From the NCBI GenBank assembly GCA_025464795.1, contig JAODNB010000239.1, forward strand, positions 1 through 6,521: DNA of 6,521 nt, in the 5' to 3' direction. Numbering within the stretch: position 1 is the first letter of the stretch; each line of letters starts with the position of its first letter. Shown piece after piece: positions 6,429 through 6,521 of this stretch. This DNA is from Frankiales bacterium (lineage in GTDB: Bacteria > Actinomycetota > Actinomycetes > Mycobacteriales > SCTD01). Both the position numbers and the translations under genes were made by a program. The notes under the pieces are model-generated. The model was not told the DNA's origin and searched no databases. It saw only the letters and a list, made by a program, of their open reading frames with translations.

Positions 6429-6441
6429 AGGGTGCCCCCTG
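6428..6441 (-). promoter_or_regulatory. Ribosome-binding-site hairpin before the first GAF-ANTAR gene
   Basis: On the minus strand, CAGGG, loop GGCA, CCCTG forms a perfect five-pair stem. It contains most of the AGGGGG Shine-Dalgarno sequence, and its last base is the first base of the GTG start. If formed, it would limit ribosome access. It is short and only suggestive. Confidence 0.3.
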
Positions 6442-6460
6442 GCTGCTTGAGGGAGATGCC

Positions 6461-6466
6461 ACTCTA
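6461..6466 (-). promoter_or_regulatory. Candidate -10 box for the GAF-ANTAR operon
   Basis: TAGAGT on the minus strand fits the TANNNT pattern of housekeeping actinobacterial promoters and would start transcription about 26 bases before the GTG at 6428. No good -35 hexamer lies 16-19 bases upstream. A five-pair hairpin (AGCGC, AGAG, GCGCT; 6473-6486) lies just upstream. The rest of 6429-6521 shows no coding signal. Confidence 0.3.
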
Positions 6467-6521
6467 CCGAGGAGCGCCTCTGCGCTACTGAAAGGGTCCA
6501 CGGCTTCGGTGCCCCCGGCAG

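Noticed and set aside
6431..6516. Direct repeat GGTGCCCCC at 6431-6439 and 6508-6516
   Set aside because: A nine-base match in GC-rich DNA is expected by chance many times in a window this size.

Overview
The window is very GC-rich, with codon third positions dominated by G and C and frequent GTG starts. It reads as chromosomal DNA of a high-GC actinobacterium. Three things support this: a fused E2-E1 type 2-oxoglutarate dehydrogenase/decarboxylase (Kgd/OdhA type), an exported TAP-like alpha/beta hydrolase lipoprotein with a DUF3052 neighbour, and paired GAF-ANTAR regulators. The genus cannot be fixed from the sequence alone. There are no tRNAs, rRNAs, insertion sequences, CRISPR arrays or phage genes.

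Layout. Minus strand 1772 to 1: the 5' two-fifths or so of kgd, running off the left edge. A 132-bp divergent spacer separates it from a plus-strand gene (1905-3452) for a secreted lipoprotein serine hydrolase. Converging on that gene, and sharing a CTAG in which both stop codons lie, is a minus-strand DUF3052 gene (3449-3853). A 122-bp divergent spacer follows, then a plus-strand polytopic membrane protein, VC0807-like (3976-4635). It converges across 16 bp, with an 8-bp inverted repeat, on a small acidic minus-strand protein (4652-4897). Upstream of that, on the same strand, is a translationally coupled pair of GAF-ANTAR proteins (4990-5688 and 5685-6428) with an ATGA overlap. The rightmost 93 bp is the leader or promoter region of that pair. 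No gene-free stretch exceeds 300 bp.

How they fit. Kgd is central carbon metabolism. The hydrolase is an exported peptidase or esterase candidate. The membrane protein and DUF3052 protein have no assigned function. The most interesting part is the right third. Two GAF sensors carrying ANTAR RNA-binding domains are made from one transcript, followed by a small acidic gene. The second ANTAR has lost basic residues that are typical of the domain. The 92-bp spacer before the small gene can fold on the transcribed strand into two adjacent hairpins with six-base loops of the form CNNGAA. That resembles the dual-hexaloop RNA architecture that ANTAR proteins recognise, but with C instead of the usual A at loop position 1. 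This is a hypothesis only. Everything else looks like ordinary actinobacterial chromosome.
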